A DNA stretch of 64,000 nucleotides from Colletotrichum lupini. Its lineage: Eukaryota; Ascomycota; Sordariomycetes; Glomerellales; Glomerellaceae. Position 1 is the first letter of the stretch, and each line of letters begins with the position of its first letter. The position numbers and the translations under genes are program-made. Location: assembly GCF_023278565.1 (NCBI RefSeq), contig NC_064677.1:7254001-7318000 (forward strand), written 5' to 3'. This document shows, in pieces, positions 37,069 through 49,128 of the stretch. The notes below the pieces were generated by a model. That model searched no databases and had not been told where the DNA came from. It worked only from the letters and a program-made list of their open reading frames with translations.

Positions 37069-39450
37069 ATGGCTCCTCACCCCTTGACGGCGTTATCTGG
37101 AGACGAGTTCAGAGCGGCAAGAGACATCATTTCCAAGCTCTTTGACCAAGACGTCTCGCTCTTCTTCAGATGTATCTACCTGAGAGCCAAAGAAGGAGGA
37201 GCTCGTGCCGTATCTTCAGGCAGAGCATGCGAGAAAGCTCACACATGAGACACCTCGCCCACCGCGCCGAGCAAGGGTTCAATACGATGTTATTAGGAGC
37301 GGCAAGAGGCCAGAATATACCCAATCTGTGGTAGACCTCAAGACCGGCCGTGAGCTAGACAGAACTGTGGCTGCACCGCACTTCCAAACCAGCTATACCC
37401 CGTAAGTTACGCCTACTATCATGCCTGTCTGAGTGAGAATCACCCGCTCAACACATCTCATAGCGATGAGTTTGGAATCTTCCAAGACGCCTGTGTGGCA
37501 TCTCAAATATTCAAAGACGCCATGGCCGAGTTCTCTCTCCCGGAGAACTTTACCGTCACAATCGACCCCTGGCCCTATGGTGGTCCGGACGAGGACGAAG
37601 GGGACATTGCCCGCCTGATGCAGGGCCTCGTCTTCGCGCGCGACGCCTCCAAGAACAACGTCGACTCGAACCATTACGCCTACCCGATCCCGATCATCCC
37701 CGTCATGGATATAGCCACCCGCAAGATCCTCCGCGTCGACCGCCTCGCCACCGGCGCTGCAGGCGACGGCCTCGCCCCCCAACCGCGTGCTGCGGAACCA
37801 AAGTCCCTCTTCGCCAACAACATTTCCTCCGAGTACGTCCCAGAGCTCCTCGAGATCCCGCAGCGCGAGGACCTAAAGCCCATCAACATCACCCAGCCCG
37901 AGGGCGCCTCCTTTGCCATCCAGCCGGACAACCTCGTCGAGTGGCAAAAGTGGCGGTTCCGCCTCGGCTTCACCCCCCGCGAGGGCGCTGTGCTACACGA
38001 CCTCTGCTACGATAACCGCCCCGTGTTGTATCGTCTAAGCTACAGCGAGCTGACAGTGCCCTACGGCGACCCTTGTCCGCCCTATCAGCGCAAGCAGGCC
38101 TTTGACCTCGGCGACGGAGGCTTCGGCCGCGTGGCCAATAACCTCGAGCTCGGCTGCGACTGCCTCGGCGCGATCCACTACTTTGACGCCCTGATGGCCG
38201 ACACGGAGGGGAACCCGACGGTGGCGAAGGCCGTGGTCTGCCTCCACGAGCAGGACAACGGGATCGGGTGGAAGCACACCAACTTCCGCACGAACCGGGC
38301 CGTGGTCACGAGGCTGCGGGAGCTCGTTGTGCAGTGCGTCGTCACGCTGGCCAACTACGAGTACGTGTTTGCGTACAAGCTCGACACGGCGGGCGGGATC
38401 ACGCTCGAGACGCGGGCAACGGGGATCATGTCTGTCGTGGCGGTGGACGAGGGCAAGAAAGAGTCTGCGTACGGCGCCGTCGTTGCGCCGGGCGTGCTGG
38501 CGCAGAATCACCAGCACATCTTTGCTGTGAGGATTGATCCTGCGGTGGACTCGTACGCCGAGGGGGATACGCGCGTCGTTGTGGAGGAGAGCGTACCTGT
38601 GCCTTTGAATAAGGAGACGAACCCGTATGGCAACTACTACGAGATTCGGAAGCAGGTTGTCGAGAAGGCAAGTTGGATCGATGCGGAGCCAAAACTGAAC
38701 AGGGTGATCAAATTTGAGAACCGGACGAAGAAGAATGCCATGTCGGGTAGGAACGTGGGGTTCAAGCTTACGCCGTCTGCGTCGCAGCTGTTACTGGCGG
38801 ACGAGACGAGCCAGGTGTCGAAGCGGGCCAAGTATGCGAGGCATCATGTCTGGGTTACGGGACACCGCGATGACGAGCTGTGGGCGGCTGGGGAGTATAC
38901 GAACCAGAGTCGGGAGGAGGTTGGTGGGGTGTGGGATATGGTTCAGAGGGGGGACTGGTTTGAGGACGAGCGTGAGGCGAATGGGGATGGCAGTGGTGGT
39001 GGTGAGGGCAGGAAGAGTAGTCCTGTCGTCTGGAGTGTGTTTGGGTTGACGCACAACCCTCGAGTGGAGGATTGGCCTGTGATGTAAGTTGTTTGCTGTT
39101 TTGGTCCCGTCCTTTTCCCTTTTGTTTGACTTTCATCACTCTCTTTACCCAGGGTCTTATATAAGACCATCAACTGACTGGCGTTCACCAACAGGCCCGT
39201 CGAGATACACCATCTCACCATCCGACCAGCAGACTTCTTCACCTCGAATCCGGCGCTCGATATGCCCACCAACAAGAACAAGACGAGTGTAATTGTTCCG
39301 TGTTGCGGGGGACAGGAGACCAACGGGGCGAATAGAGATAGCAAGGAAGGCGAGCAGGCAGTACAGGAGGCTGCCCTGACTCATCTTCAGGGGCCTGGAC
39401 CGGATGTTCCTGCTGCGGAGGCTGGAGCGCATGTTGAGGGGCGAGACTAA
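37069..39450 (+). CDS. Copper amine oxidase, frameshifted near the N terminus
   Basis: Exons 37069-37401, 37464-39083 and 39195-39450 would encode about 736 aa. The enzyme oxidises primary amines to aldehydes, releasing ammonia and H2O2. Key residues are present: the topaquinone precursor Tyr in NYEY (codon 38356-38358), the copper ligands HQH (38509-38517) and the His of THNPR (39052-39054), and the catalytic-base Asp in AFDLGD (38104-38106). The first 39 codons read MAPHPLTALSGDEFRAARD and onward in the ATG frame, but the family sequence continues in another frame from about 37190 (PYLQAEHARKLTHETP). The two halves differ by a two-base loss, or one-base gain, near the AGAG at 37182-37185. 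No splice site explains it. Either the allele is broken or there is a sequence error. Confidence 0.85.
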
Positions 39451-40299
39451 GTGATAGCCCGCTTAGCGAAGCGGCATTCGGTGACTGGCTTTGACGTGCA
39501 AGCCCCATTTCCGTTTACTTACTTTTGAGATCACATGATTCGCTTTCCCCTGGTTCAAGATGTAAAAGAATTGTCGAAAATATGCTTCACCACTTGTATA
39601 ATCTATCGCTCTGTGAAACATCCTCCGACTGAAATGCAAGTCTACAGTATAATTAAGCTCGGCGATTATATAACGAGACGTTAAGATGGAGTATACGATG
39701 GGCCAAGCCGGTGGGATATCTCAACGACACTTGCTCAAGTGACTTACCGACTACACACAATAGTCGAGAGGCTTCACAATAACAAATATGATATCCTGAA
39801 GCATCATGGTTTTCTTAATATGGTTGGGTGTTGTATATTAATAACCTTGTTACTTCATAAGAGCCATGCTGACTGGCTCGAAGTCTGCCCAACCTAAGTC
39901 GTAGTTTGGCCACAAACTACCAAGTCCGAATTATGTCATCGTTTATCGACAGCGACTTCGAATTAGTTCTGGTTGCTCTCAAGATTTTGGAATTCTGCTG
40001 CAGGAGTTTCGGATGAAGGCAATCTTTCGCGTGGTGTTTGCGAAATAGTACTCAATCCGACCCGGATGCTCTCGGTCCACACATGAGTATCAGAACCTCG
40101 GGCTAATTCAATGATCAATCTGTTTAACTGTAGAGGAAGTCATTGAGCAGGAAATCCCATTGCTTTTGAACATTGCCGCAACTCTTCCGTGGGACGCACT
40201 CGGTGAAGCCTTTTACATTAGTTGTTGTCGAATTGTGACCTTCTTGACGACATGGAGAATACCCTTATATTTCACATCCCTAGTGCGAAAAGTCTCTGA
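39451..40299. other. Interval between amine oxidase and hAT-like element
   Basis: 850 bp of ordinary composition holding the 3' flank of the amine oxidase gene; nothing else is seen. Confidence 0.45.
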
Positions 40300-40307
40300 C
40301 TATTATA

Positions 40308-40364
40308 GGGCGAGGATATTCTGCCAGCAGCTCCCGCTATTCTGCCACCAAGTGTGGCTGCGGC
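40308..40364 (+). repeat. Left 57-bp terminal inverted repeat of hAT-like element
   Basis: Starts GGGCGAGGATATTCTGCCAG and matches the reverse complement of 43133-43189 at all 57 positions. It contains ATTCTGCCA twice (40318-40326 and 40339-40347, 21 bp apart), possibly transposase-binding sites. It retains many CpA dinucleotides. Confidence 0.95.
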
Positions 40365-40400
40365 AGGCCCTACCTCCGACCACGGAGCCTAGCTGCCTAT

Positions 40401-40444
40401 ACCTACCCACTTACCTACCTACCTACTTACTTACCTACCTACTT
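40401..40444 (+). repeat. ACCT/ACTT tetranucleotide microsatellite
   Basis: Imperfect run of ACCT and ACTT units just inside the left end of the hAT-like element. It marks the transition from normal composition to the RIP-mutated interior. Confidence 0.75.
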
Positions 40445-42900
40445 ATAACTACTACTTCGTCGACCTTACCGTCGCTACCGCCGTTAATTAAAGCTATTCT
40501 TAACGTTAATATACTATAAGAAGAGAATAATTACGAAGTTAATAATCCTTTTATTTATTAATATATTATTAATTATAACGATTATAGTTACGTAGAGTAC
40601 GACTAATTACTTTATAACTAGCGCTTTTTTAGTTTATTTAAGGTTAAAGTAGTATTTAACGAGGCTATTTATAAAGCTAGCTTTGTAGTCCGAATTATTT
40701 AATATAAGCCCTTTACTAAGGTACTAATTACTATTACTTATTATTATACTTATAGCCCGCGTTATAATTAAAAACGGCAATACTTTATAAAGTTAACTTA
40801 TTTAAATAAGCGTTATAAATCCTCGACCTTATTTATAAACTATTATTAGTAAATCGTTACTAGCTTTTTAAGTAGTAATTAGCTTTTTTATCTTATTATT
40901 AGCGACTTTTATAACTACTATAACTACTTATTTAGTAATATTAACGCTTTTATACGTTACTACTACGCGCTATTATATAGTAAAAAGGATTAAATTATTA
41001 ACTAATAAAATAAGGGTATTTAACCTATTTAAATCCTTTTAAGCCTACGGTTAGAAAGTAGCGATTATAATAATATCATCGCTCGTAATATATTTAATAT
41101 ATTAGCTACTTACTACCGTAACGAATTAGGTAATAGGACCTTTATTAAGTAGTTATTTAATTAATTATGCAATTTAATAAAGTACTAATACTACTTTTAA
41201 TATAATAACGCGGGCTATATTATAAGCTTATTTATTATACTTATTATTACGATTTCCTTATTTTAATAATATCCGGATATTTTATTAATAGATTTTATAT
41301 ATAAAACTAACCGATTTAATATACTATTATTGAATATTTGCAGAGTAATTAATAATAGTTATGTTTTTTAAGTTGCGAGCTGCTTTTTATTTAGTAAAAA
41401 GGAAGCTAATTATAGTTAGGTTATTAACTAGCTATTAATATTACTCCGGGCCTACGAAATTTCTTTTTTATAAGTTACGTATACGGATTACGAGATTACT
41501 TTACTTAATACCCTCGATAATAATACCTAATTTAAAGTAGTACTATACGTATTTTATTATTAGTATATTAACTTTAACGTACTAGCCCGGACCCGGCGTT
41601 ACTTCGGCCCGGCTATAAAGGACGAGACTAGCGTAGTTATACATAACCTTTACTTTTAGTAATTCCTTACGGATTAGGGTAATCTCTTTTATAGCTAATT
41701 AATAGTTATATATTATAACTAATTATTCGAATTTTAGATTACTAAGTACCCTGCGGTAGTAGTTAATTATATTATTAATACCTAGCTTAAGCTATAATAT
41801 AAAAAACTCGTATATATTTAAGTTAACTAAATTAAGTACTTTAGTTATTTAACTATATTAATTATTAAATCCTTATATATAAGTATTAAAATACGAGTCT
41901 ATTACTATACGGGCGACCTTAAAGCCGTATTTAATAAATTAGTTATTTTTTAAATAAGTTAAGTAGCTATAATTAGCGCTTACTAAACCCGTCGCTAGGC
42001 TAAGGTATTAAGTATTACTACGGGATTACTTTAAAAAAAGGTATGTTTATATATATATTACGATACCCTTAAGCGACTTTTATAAAAACTTAGTACGCTA
42101 AGTAAATAGCTAAATTTAGGTTTATTAAAAAAGTTATTAAAAAAGTGCGTATATTATTTAATTCGAATTACTTATAGGCTACTTTATTACTACGTCCTTT
42201 AGTAATATATTAAGGATAGTATTTTAATATTATTAAAAGAGATTTATTTATATTAGTTCTAGCGACGCTTAGAGCTTATTATTAATAATAGTACTTTTAT
42301 CCCCTTATTTAATCCCTTATAAATCCGAGGTAAGGGTTATTTATAGGGCTCTATAGTAAGTATTATAATAGTTATAATAAGTAAGTTAAAAAAGCTAGCC
42401 GTTAATTAAAATACCTCTTCTAAACGAAAGCCCTTTATATTTAAGTATAAGGAAGTTATTAAACATATAAAAATAGTACCTATATTAGTATTACTACTAT
42501 TAATAGTACCTCTAGCGCTAAGTAAGGCTATTTTTACCTAACGAGGCCTTAAAATTATATACGATTTTAATACGTACGAGCCTAGTATAGAGATATAGTA
42601 AAGGTACTAGCGGGCTACTATTAACGAGGTAATTAACGTAGTTAATAGTAATATAATTAATTTTATAAGGGCTCCTCGGCTACTAACGCTTATAAAGTCG
42701 CAATCTTAATTAATTAGTAATCTTACATAGTTAGACGTATTATAAGATCTAGCTAACGAGGATTATATTTATAATATTAATCTTATAATAAAAAGTAAGA
42801 TAAATAGACTTATTAATAAGTACGAGGCTAAAGTAGAGTACGAAGCTAAAGTAAAGGAAGTTACTAAATTACGGGCTATGGGCTATACGGAGTAATTAAT

Positions 42901-42958
42901 AATTAATTAGGTAGTTAATTAGGTAGTTAATTAGGTAGTTAATTAAGTAGTTAATTAG
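42901..42958 (+). repeat. Tandem 12-bp repeat in hAT-like element
   Basis: About four consecutive copies of AATTAGGTAGTT, the last ones diverged, directly after the stop of the degraded transposase-like frame. Confidence 0.75.
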
Positions 42959-43132
42959 GCTACTTCGTTAATTACGTTAAATTAGGCTAATTCGTTAATT
43001 ACCGTACTTTTTACTAAAATAATTTAATCAACTATAAGTTAATTAACGGCCTCTGATTAGTCTAATCTATTCGAATACTGACTACGCAGAGCCTAGCTTA
43101 CGTATATGCCCGAGACCGGCGGTCGTGTGGCG

Positions 43133-43189
43133 GCCGCAGCCACACTTGGTGGCAGAATAGCGGGAGCTGCTGGCAGAATATCCTCGCCC
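43133..43189 (-). repeat. Right 57-bp terminal inverted repeat of hAT-like element
   Basis: Exact inverted copy of 40308-40364. Its inner edge overlaps a short hairpin (GTGTGGC at 43125-43131 with GCCACAC at 43139-43145). Confidence 0.95.
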
Positions 43190-43197
43190 CTATTATA

Positions 43198-44146
43198 TTT
43201 CGATGATTTTGAAACCTTGACGTTGGATTTCTCGGCGTTCATAGAGTTCGGGTCGTTCCTTTCGCCGCTCAAACATCCGTTGTTTACTCGTTCAAGACGG
43301 AAAGTTGTCAGATGTCAACCGAAGATCAGGTTGAGCTTCGATTCACGTTGAGTGTACGGGCCATATATTCTAAACTCAAAGTGACGCTCGGTTCTGCCAG
43401 TACACAGACAGCGGGTATACCGCAAAAGCAAATGTTGATCGCACAATATGCAAGCTATAGGCTTCCCAATCTGCAACATTCTAAGTAGCTCTGAACAAGC
43501 AGATATCGACATAGAGCTTGAAGTTCTCTTTTGTGAATCCCCCATCGAGGCTGCTATGATGTTACGCTTGCAAACTATACCTGATCGGATCGAGCCGACT
43601 CGGCTTGGCTAACATGACTCTTTCCCGCTCCCCAACTTTGTGGATCATCCTTGTGACATGTCAAAAAGCGAGCCGTAGGATGATAGGATCGACAATTTTT
43701 CATTTGATCAAAGTTCAGGAGATTCAATGGAAGCGGAGCCGGGCCATGGTGTGCGGGAACTCCCTTGGTTGGAATTTTCGTGATCGTGACTCGCGACAGT
43801 GAGCATAGACCGCATAGCAATACAGCGATGGCATGTATTCTCAACCGAGATGCATCTCTAATATACGCATCGGGCAAGCCGATGATGGACGTCATGAGCG
43901 CCCGTTTGGATTGGAAGCAATATGGCTATGAGGAATAGGAACTAGGGCATTGCTATGGGGTTTGATATCGGTTATTGAAGAAGATGTTCTGTAGACTGTC
44001 AACAGATGGGGAAGATCACCTCTTGATCCTCAATACTGCAGTATAAAGACATCTGTAGTCCCTATGAAACTTCGAAAGCTATTCTTCCAGTCACAAGAAA
44101 CCCCAACAACACCTCAAGTTCCTCTACGCAAACCATCCTACTCAAA
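43198..44146. other. Interval between hAT-like element and small secreted protein gene
   Basis: About 950 bp of normal composition; presumed promoter of the secreted protein gene. No frame with a recognisable domain is seen. Confidence 0.45.
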
Positions 44147-44606
44147 ATGTTCTCCTTCAACGCCATCATCGCCCTCATGTTCGTCCTCCCACCAAACTTC
44201 CCTCATCATCGTAGACAAATCACTAACAGGACCTAACATAGGGGCCTCGCCGCAATCGTCAACGGCGCACCCACCGACAACACCGTCACCAAGCGCCTCG
44301 GCGACATCAAGAACTGCTACTGCGGCAGAGACACCGGCTTCGCGCTCTTCAGCGACCCGACCTCCACCAAGAACGCCTGCCCCGATTACGGCACCGTTGG
44401 TACGTACATACAAGATACCATCCCTCAGTTTCTCAGTTCGCTCGGGAATCATACATGGATCAAAGTCGAAGATACTAATCGTGGCCTGTTTGCGTGTAGG
44501 CGGCCCGTACCCTACCAAGTGCCAGATCATGATTGACATCAACGAGCCCTTGTTCTTTGCCAAGTGCAAGGCTCTTGGTCAGCCTACCGGATGGTGCGAG
44601 AAATAG
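44147..44606 (+). CDS. Small secreted cysteine-rich protein, effector candidate (98 aa)
   Basis: Exons 44147-44178, 44242-44399 and 44500-44606 give 98 aa. The joined N terminus MFSFNAIIALMGLAAIVNGA is a signal peptide. The mature region of about 78 residues has six cysteines (NCYCG, NACPD, TKCQI, AKCKA, GWCEK), which could make three disulfides. I do not recognise the family. The first intron uses a GTTCGT donor; it is the only donor that keeps the signal peptide and the cysteine-rich exon in one frame. Small size, secretion, six cysteines and position 950 bp from a dead transposon fit the usual profile of fungal effectors, but no target or activity can be inferred. Confidence 0.72.
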
Positions 44607-45354
44607 GTGGGAGAAGATAGAAAGGAGAGACAGCGGTGGTTTGGAATTTGTTGATGTTGCTAGCTCATCGGCAAATAAACATGCCGTTCTACATCTAGAA
44701 GGTGTACGTGTATTATATTTAGTCAACTTGCGTCTGTTGGTATCAAGTTCAGCATGATTTGACCAAACATCCTTAAACCCCTGTCTGATTTGATAGCGTG
44801 GTCAGGAAATATTTAAGTTGACTTGAAAACCTTCTCCTGACAAGCCAGATTATAGTGCCCCTACTCCTGTAGGTAGCTTACCCGAAGAACTTACACAAAC
44901 GAGCGTTTCTTGTGTGCTAATGGAATCCATTAGATACTCCCAGCCACTGAGTACCAGGGTAACTTTAGAAGCAATCAGCTCCGCTGCCACAATAGTCGTC
45001 AACCTGTACTCCTTAAAACTAACACCAAACGCATAGCATTGTCATAATCGGGGTATCTATTCTACAGCGACTGACTGACTGATTGCTGACCTGACTGAAT
45101 CTCGCCCAACCGCCGCCACTGTCTCGCCTTGTCCGCACAACCTCGCCCCACCCCACAATATACATCTACTGAGGCCAGGAGCATTCGTCGCTTTCTTTCG
45201 TGACCAATGTCCATGAGATAAGATCAACTCCCTCTTTCAAATTTAACATTTGTCCCCCGAAAAGAAGACCGATTGGGTATAAGTCAACCGCTTGGCCATG
45301 TTTAAATTCGACTTCGGCCCCGTAACGAAAATAGGGACCCAAACATCAACACAC
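44607..45354. other. Interval between convergent small secreted protein and dynein chain genes
   Basis: 748 bp holding the 3' flanks of two converging genes; nothing else is seen. Confidence 0.45.
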
Positions 45355-47195
45355 TCACGAGCCGCCACGGGGGCTGCCATTGGCAGGTTGTTTACGGTTC
45401 ATCAAGCCGCTGAAGAAAGCCTGGAGCTTGTCGTTGTCCATCTCATCAGGATTCTCCTCGGCGGTGTCAGCCGGTGGCGTGGTGGGATCCTGTGTAGCAC
45501 TGTTTGCCTGACGGTCCTGCGATCCGTGTTAGTCAAGGCCGCTCCCTTATTGAGATCGACTTGGCGACATACCTTAAGCCGCTGCACCATGTCGTCGGCA
45601 TCCACCTGGATGCCTCCCATGTTAAACTGCACAGGCCCAATGTGCTGGCTGACCTTGCCGTCGTCGGCTCCCTGCCGCAACGCACTGGAATCCGACTCAT
45701 CGGTCCGCTGTCCTGTTCTCGACTTAGAGGCGTCTGCCTTCTTGTCGTCGTTACTTCGGCTGCGGTGCGTTTCCAGAGTCTGTAGACTGGAACCGAGGAA
45801 CTCTTGCGTATCGGTCGATGACATCTCCAGCTGCGACGGGTCGCCGTCCCGACCTGCGAATGAGATCGCGCTGCCGGCTTGGCTGAGATCACGGATCCAG
45901 TCTTCGAACGGCGCCACTGCTGAGGACAAAACTTCGCCATTGTAGTCCCCGTCTGCCTTCGCCTTGGCCAAAATACTCAGGCCGTCCGTCGTCATCGCAG
46001 GTGAAGGGAAAGTGGACTGCAGGTCATGCGACCAGCCCTGGCTGGTCGCCTCAACATCGAATCCATCCCTCAGCACGCGGATCTTGCCCCAAGAGTCCCA
46101 GTTTGGCGGCACCAGGATTTTGTCTCTGTCAATTGTGTTGTGCTTCAACGGTTGTCGTTTTAGTAAGGAGGTGATGCCCAGGCTCGAGTGCACCAGACTC
46201 GGTAATGACGAAGGGACGTTTGGTGTGGTGTAAATGAGCGAGGCGCCGTCTGGGACAACACTGTTAGCATGGCCTTCGGCCTCGGAGAGGGCGCCAACTC
46301 ACGCCTCAGCAGCACTGTCCTGAGATACTGCAGAACCTGGTCGAAGTCACCCTCCTTCCACCCTTGCGTCTTCTCCAGACCCTCCATCTTCTCCGCCTGC
46401 AAGTTCGTTAGCATGCATACCGTCAACCTTTCGGCATGGCACTTGATCTCACGTTCTGGCAGACCACGCAGAGCGGCAGACCTATGCCTTCTTCCCATTC
46501 ACCAGGCCCAAGAGGCAGTGCGACATCGCCTTCGCTAGTGGTCGCTCCCGTGCCGTCAAGGTTCGTCGAGCCGCCTCCCCTGCCCCTATCTCGCCATGCG
46601 ACCATCACCTCCTCCATCGTCGCTTGACACTCGTGGCTCGAGCTCTCGAGGATGCTGCGCATGAACAAAATCCATTCTCTCAGTTGGCGCATCCACAAGT
46701 GTGGTGTAGACCAGTCAAGGAGCACCACCATTAGGGTATTTGGTATCGTCTCGGGTGTAATGAGTGGCTGAATAAGTTTCGGGAACGATTCTGAGGGGTT
46801 CGAAAGCATGTAGAGAGAAATCCGCGCAAGTATGTCTAGAGACTGAGTCAGCATCAGCAGCAGAAGCCGAGTCGAGCTGACAACGAACCTTCTTGGTCGG
46901 CATCCAGGACGTCGTAGTAGGTATACCCGAGAGCGAAGCTGTTTGCAATGGGAGGCGTCTTTGAACTGTTGCGATCCAGACTTCGCTTCTCGCTGCTGTG
47001 TGACAGGGACTCGACAAATTCCTTTTGCGACTCTGGTGAGCCTCCCAGCACGATCATGTTCTTCTCCGGTAGCCGTTTGCTGCTGGCTACGTTGTCGAGC
47101 ATGGAGCTCCAGAGGTCCTTCTTCTCTCCATTGCGGCCGTCTGACCCTGCGGAAGCCGAGGTGTACGTCGACACCCGATTTGCGCTTGCCGTCAT
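45355..47195 (-). CDS. Cytoplasmic dynein light intermediate chain
   Basis: Exons 47195-46889, 46835-46453, 46396-46303, 46249-45573 and 45516-45355 give 540 aa. The protein links the dynein heavy chain to cargo adaptors and so serves nuclear migration and retrograde transport. The start DLWSSMLDNVASSKRLPEKN leads into a P-loop-like VLGGSPESQKEF, then SFALGYTYYDVLD, LMVVLLDWSTPHLWMRQL, and the later HNTIDRDKILVPPNWDSWGKI segment that is characteristic of fungal light intermediate chains. The C-terminal DNDKLQAFFSGLMNRK resembles the adaptor-binding helix. The Ras-like core lacks a canonical nucleotide-binding lysine loop, as in other family members. Intron 1 has a GTTCGT donor. The gene is divergent from the IST3-like gene. 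Confidence 0.92.
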
Positions 47196-47889
47196 GATTG
47201 TGTTGGTCGCTGAGGAGGACGCATGAGAGGGGTTTGGGTGGAAATCGTGGGTCTGTGGACGTGGTGTCTCGGTCCAGGAACTTGAGTTGGTGGGTTGACA
47301 GTGGACAGCTTTATGCGTATGCAAATAGACGCGTTCGAGTCGCGGTGTAGGTAGGCCGACCAGTATGCTAAATTATACGGGTTCGTACCGACGGTGGATC
47401 TAGAATATACAGGAAATCAGATTCCTCCGACCGAAGCAATGATGGCATTCCCAGAAGCTGGGGTTCTCAACTTGAACGGACGGCCGTGTCTTCCACAATT
47501 CTATTGGCACCTCGCCAGCGCTTTCTCATGCCCCTTCCTCAAAGTGTCGGGGGATTTGAGCTCCGGACCGGCTGTTTTCCCGACGGGAGCTAAAGTGCAG
47601 GCAGTGACATTGCAGCACGCGGGCAGCTAGCGAAGTGTCATTTTAGGGGTTGTCTTGGGGGCTGGAGCGCATATTGGGGGAGATGACGCACTGACAGTGC
47701 TATGCGACCACCTAAGAAAAGTCTAGGCATCGGTGTTTTTTTCTTTTGCGGCCGAGAAGCTCTAAGAAAGCTTGGGACGACGCTTCTTTCAGCCTTGAAG
47801 AATCGAGGCTTTACTACACTCCCAGACGTCTGCCACGAAATTGACGATTGCAAAAAGCTTCAGAGAACCCTGAGTTCCCCGTCGCCACC
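47196..47889. promoter_or_regulatory. Divergent promoter between dynein chain and IST3-like genes
   Basis: 694 bp between two start codons, so both promoters lie here. No particular element was identified. Confidence 0.45.
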
Positions 47890-48968
47890 ATGAACAAAAT
47901 TCGCGCCATTCAGGAGCTCAACAAAAAGGAGATTGAACATGGAATGTAAGTTATACCAGGCATCTCGCATGCAGGTCAATAACCATGCACTGACACACCA
48001 ACAGCTCCCCCGAAGGCTCCTGGCACGTCGACTACCGCGACACGGCGTACATCTACTTTGGCGGGCTCCCCTACGAAATGTCCGAAGGCGATGTGATCAC
48101 AATTTTCTCCCAATTCGGCGAGCCCGTCTGGCTCAAGCTCGCCCGCGACAAAGAGACGGGCAAATCGAAAGGCTTCGGTTGGCTCAAGTACGAAGACCAG
48201 CGCAGTACCGACCTGGCGGTCGATAACCTCGGCGGCGCGACGATTGGCGGCAGCCGCATGATCAGCGTAGACCACGCACGCTACAAGTTCCGCGACGACG
48301 AGGACCCGGACGAGGGCAAGGTGGACTGGGCGACGGTCGTGAAGCAGGAAGGGGGCGACAAGACGGACGAGGGGTCAGACGAGGACGAAGAGGAGGAGCA
48401 ACGGCCGATGTTGCCTGAGGAGAGGGAACTTGCGCTACTGATTCGGGACCATGACGAGGACGACCCCATGAAGGCTTTCTTGATCGAGGAGAAGAAGGAA
48501 GAGATCAAGGAAGCGCTGCGGCGGCGAGATGACAAGTCTGAGAGGAGGAGGAAGCACAAGCATCATCATCGTTCACACAGGTCGCGCAGGCACGACAGCG
48601 ATGAGGAGATGAGGGATGCGGATCGTGACGAGGATAGGCATCGCAGCCGGAGGTCTCGTCGTGATGACACTCCAGACGACAGAGACCGCAGAGATGGCGA
48701 GAGGAGTTCGCGACGCCACGGGCATCGTGGCGAAGATCGGGATAGGGGATCGAAAAGGGATGATGGGAGTCGGAGAGAGAGGGACCGGTCAAGAGATAGA
48801 CGTGATCGAGATCGGGACCGTGATCGAGGCGAGGACGGCGAGAGGAGGAGAGAGCGCCGGCATCGTGACCGCGATGGCTCGGACGAACGCCAGCCCAAAA
48901 GACATAGAGACCGTGATGATGAGCGGCGGCATACAAGGCGAAGTAGAACTAGGAGCAAGTCACCTTAG
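47890..48968 (+). CDS. IST3: IST3/RBMX2-like U2 snRNP-associated RNA-binding protein
   Basis: Exons 47890-47945 and 48005-48968 give 339 aa. The N terminus MNKIRAIQELNKKEIEHGI followed by SWHVDYRDTAYIYFGGLPYEMSEGD matches IST3 (Snu17) and RBMX2. These bind the pre-mRNA as part of the RES complex, which promotes splicing and nuclear retention. One RRM spans about residues 32-110, with RNP2 YIYFGGLP and RNP1 KSKGFGWLKY. After an acidic stretch the C terminus is a long Arg/Asp, Arg/Ser, His-rich tail of more than 150 residues, typical of splicing factors and longer than in the yeast protein. The ATG sits in a good CACC context. The gene is convergent with the PROPPIN gene, 160 bp from stop to stop. 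Confidence 0.92.
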
Positions 48969-49128
48969 TCTCGAAGATGCCATAAACACTTAATAACAAA
49001 CTAAGCGATGCTATCGCTGATACCCTTGAATGCCTTGTTTGTCCGATGCCAACGCCGTATGTAATGTACACTGTACCATAAACCAAATAGCAACATGACC
49101 CCTACGAGCCAGCTTGAGAAACACCTCG

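Larger units (their letters stand above)
40300..43197. mobile_element. RIP-degraded hAT-like DNA transposon with 8-bp target duplication (2.88 kb)
   Basis: The element runs 40308-43189. It is flanked by CTATTATA on both sides (40300-40307 and 43190-43197), an 8-bp target-site duplication. Its ends are perfect 57-bp inverted repeats. The interior is AT-rich and almost without CA/TG (none in 41521-41580), the RIP signature. A degraded plus-strand frame can be followed from about 42542 to a stop at 42893-42895. It has six in-frame TAA/TAG that could come from CAA/CAG, and it ends in a charged repeat (YEAKV units). An 8-bp duplication and a 2.9-kb size point to the hAT superfamily, though P and Merlin elements also make 8-bp duplications and 57 bp is long for a hAT terminus. 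Confidence 0.88.
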
